Source: Candidatus Levyibacteriota bacterium
Lineage (GTDB): Bacteria > Patescibacteriota > Microgenomatia > Levybacterales > UBA12049
Assembly (NCBI GenBank): GCA_023245475.1
Contig: JAHFKF010000072.1
Span: 1-6,773, forward strand
Reading direction: 5' to 3'
DNA: 6,773 bases
Shown here: positions 5,608 through 6,773 of the stretch, in pieces
Numbering within the stretch: position 1 is the first letter of the stretch
Layout of the letters: each line of letters opens with the position of its first letter
Notes under the pieces: generated by a model
Seen by the model: only the letters and a program-made list of their open reading frames with translations
Database searches by the model: none
Told to the model about the DNA's origin: nothing
Made by a program: the position numbers and the translations under genes

Positions 5608-5638
5608 ACTAGAAATCACACTAGAATGGAGTTATAAT
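5608..5638 (+). promoter_or_regulatory. Promoter of the HD-gene leader, with repeated ACTAGAA
   Basis: TAGAAA (5610-5615, 4 of 6 to consensus), a 17-base spacer, then a perfect TATAAT (5633-5638). The heptamer ACTAGAA occurs at 5608-5614 and 5620-5626, 12 bases apart (about one helical turn), across the -35 and spacer, and may be a binding site. The predicted RNA start is near 5645. Confidence 0.55.
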
Positions 5639-5644
5639 ACCATA

Positions 5645-5719
5645 GACTGAGTATAAGGGACTGCCCCTTTTACCCACATCCATAATTGGTGTGGGTTTTT
5701 TGGTGTTACCAGTCAATTT
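5645..5719 (+). promoter_or_regulatory. Structured leader or short RNA before the HD gene (attenuator candidate)
   Basis: The predicted transcript from about 5645 contains hairpin 1, AAGGG/CCCTT (5655-5659, 5665-5669), then the terminator hairpin at 5672-5701, then 18 bases to the ATG at 5720. GACTG occurs twice (5645-5649, 5659-5663), and both copies can pair with CAGTC (5710-5714) next to the start codon, giving alternative folds. Either most transcripts end as a ~57-base RNA and readthrough is controlled, or this is an independent small RNA gene and the HD gene uses another promoter that I cannot see. No known riboswitch class is recognised. Confidence 0.5.
5672..5701 (+). terminator. Intrinsic terminator upstream of the HD gene
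   Basis: ACCCACATC (5672-5680) pairs with GGTGTGGGT (5688-5696), one T-G pair included, around a 7-base loop and is followed by a T run to 5701. It is too far (160 bases) from the stop at 5511 to be a typical end for that gene, and it lies directly after the promoter at 5610-5638. Confidence 0.8.
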
Positions 5720-6565
5720 ATGCCAATATCAGCAGAAATCAGTGCCCGACCAATGAATGAACGTACTTGGAAACAAGGACGAGAGTTGCCCCTTGTTGAC
5801 CAGTTGAAGAGTACCCCTCTTATTGGAGAGGGGTTTATTCGTAGGATTACAGAAGCAGCAGAGTTCCAATCGCTTATCACCTCAGAAACCCGCAACCGTT
5901 TTCCCCAAGAGCCAGACGTCCAAGCTAGAATTCAAAGAGCATATGAATCTACAATGAACTTACATCGCGGCCAAAAACGCCGTAGGACAGGAGCGGAAGC
6001 GGCTACTCACCCTATCCGTGTCGCCCTCTCTGTAATGCAAGATAAGGAATTTTCAGAAGGACATATAGTCATAGGATTATTTCATGATGGGATAGAAGAT
6101 CAAGACAAATCTCCTCAAGAAATAAAACAAATGGCAGAGAGAGTTGGGTACAAAGAGAATGACGCAGATTTTATCGCTCAAGGGGTGTATGCACTCAGCC
6201 GAGTCGATAAAGATGGTACAAAAATAACAGAAGACGCATATATGGCAAAACTTGATCGAGTACAACGAGCATACCCCGCTCTCCATGTGGCTCAACTCAA
6301 AACAATGGATACCATCGATAACAACACAGATGACACGTTTGTACTGATTACACATCCTGAACGCGCAAATACTGAACGCATGAGAATCTATCTCGCAGGT
6401 AAAAATGAACATGTGGTTAATCTTGCAACAACACATGCTCCAGAGGCTGTAAGTACGAAGACACTTATCACACGTAAAGCACTTAATCAGAGACTCCTTA
6501 AGGAAATTGAACGCAATCCCAACAGACCTCAGGAAACCGCACTATACCAAAAGGCTATAGCCTAA
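5720..6565 (+). CDS. RelA/SpoT-type HD-domain hydrolase, stand-alone (putative alarmone hydrolase)
   Basis: A 281-residue protein matching the Mn-dependent (p)ppGpp 3'-pyrophosphohydrolase half of RelA/SpoT. Landmarks: LHRGQKRR (81-88, as in AHxGQxR), THP with metal ligand H97, GLFHDGIED (H122-D123 metal pair, E126-D127 catalytic pair), and LKTMDTIDN (D197 metal ligand, N201) in place of the usual KLADRLHN. All key residues are therefore kept. The synthetase, TGS and ACT domains are absent, and the ~70 residues after the HD core carry no recognised motif. The likely role is degradation of ppGpp or a related nucleotide in the cytoplasm, ending stringent signalling; another pyrophosphate substrate is possible. 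The ATG at 5720 has no ribosome binding site, and the core begins near residue 36, so M12 is an alternative start. A terminator-bearing leader precedes it. The TAA stop overlaps the stop of the convergent ComF gene. Confidence 0.85.
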   Translation: MPISAEISARPMNERTWKQGRELPLVDQLKSTPLIGEGFIRRITEAAEFQSLITSETRNRFPQEPDVQARIQRAYESTMNLHRGQKRRRTGAEAATHPIRVALSVMQDKEFSEGHIVIGLFHDGIEDQDKSPQEIKQMAERVGYKENDADFIAQGVYALSRVDKDGTKITEDAYMAKLDRVQRAYPALHVAQLKTMDTIDNNTDDTFVLITHPERANTERMRIYLAGKNEHVVNLATTHAPEAVSTKTLITRKALNQRLLKEIERNPNRPQETALYQKAIA

Positions 6566-6773
6566 ACTCCATGGGCTAACGTAATTCCCCACACATTCTT
6601 TACTCCTGCTTTTTTGAGAATCTTTGCTGCTTCTTTGAGCGTTGCACCAGATGTCACAATATCATCCACTAAACAAACTGTTTGGAAACGAGATAACTCA
6701 CTGCTACAGCACTTGCTAATCCGAAATGCATTTTTAATATTTGCTTCTCGTGCAGACTGAGCAAGTCCTACTT
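6562..6773 (-). CDS. ComF-family phosphoribosyltransferase, C-terminal part (5' partial)
   Basis: Minus-strand frame open at the right edge, with 69 residues visible. It reads AREANIKNAF, then the PRPP-binding signature VCLVDDIVTSGATLKEA (two acidic residues followed by TSGAT), then KILKKAGVKNVWGITLAHGV and TAG. This is the typical end of ComF/ComFC, cytoplasmic phosphoribosyltransferase-fold proteins needed for DNA uptake by natural transformation; many CPR bacteria carry a com gene set. The N-terminal zinc-ribbon Cys cluster would lie outside the window. Its last codons overlap the HD gene's stop by 4 bases, tail to tail, with no terminator between. Confidence 0.88.
   Translation of the reverse strand, partial: VGLAQSAREANIKNAFRISKCCSSELSRFQTVCLVDDIVTSGATLKEAAKILKKAGVKNVWGITLAHGV

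Noticed and set aside
6077..6436. Minus-strand open frame of 119 codons
   Set aside because: Antisense to the HD gene, which has clear catalytic motifs; the peptide is Cys/Ile-rich and unlike a real protein.

Overview
The window looks like a chromosomal segment of a small-genome bacterium, most likely a Candidate Phyla Radiation (Patescibacteria) lineage such as Microgenomates. The signs are moderate-to-low G+C by eye, short intergenic gaps, starts without clear Shine-Dalgarno sequences, several -10 boxes sitting almost on the start codon, a tmRNA with no encoded CCA, and a high share of unrecognised proteins. TGA acts as a stop (two genes end in it), so the code is not the recoded Gracilibacteria/Absconditabacteria type. 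The lineage call is inference. Only SmpB, tmRNA, the HD-domain hydrolase and the ComF fragment are firm family calls.

Layout. (1) 2-1342 (+): 3' part of a single-pass membrane protein with an outer beta-propeller-like domain, open at the left edge. It runs tail-to-tail, with overlap, into (2) 1307-2827 (-): a polytopic GT-C-like membrane protein. (3) A 63-bp divergent promoter region separates it from smpB (2891-3331, +). (4) An almost uninterrupted 25-bp stem-loop (3351-3405) lies just before ssrA, the tmRNA gene (3412-3854), which ends at an intrinsic terminator (3860-3887). The tmRNA has four recognisable pseudoknots and an unusually long 39-codon tag frame ending in AYMLAA. (5) Two unrecognised soluble proteins, 3951-4649 and 4834-5511 (+), each have a -10 box so close to the ATG that a leaderless mRNA is likely. 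The gap between them holds a long-armed inverted repeat and a possible 40-residue gene on the minus strand. (6) A promoter, a two-hairpin leader and an intrinsic terminator (5608-5701) sit 18 bases ahead of an RelA/SpoT-type HD hydrolase gene (5720-6565, +). This looks like either an attenuator or a tiny independent RNA. (7) The 3' end of a ComF-type phosphoribosyltransferase gene (6562-6773, -) converges on the HD gene and overlaps its stop codon.

How it fits together. smpB and ssrA form a compact ribosome-rescue locus: SmpB carries tmRNA into stalled ribosomes. The HD protein keeps every metal and catalytic position of a (p)ppGpp hydrolase but has no synthetase domain, so it could be a stand-alone alarmone hydrolase. 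Both bear on translation stress, but nothing shows that they are co-regulated. The most unusual items are the long, hairpin-filled tmRNA tag, the stem-loop abutting ssrA, and the terminator-bearing leader of the HD gene. No stretch longer than 300 bases lacks a gene.
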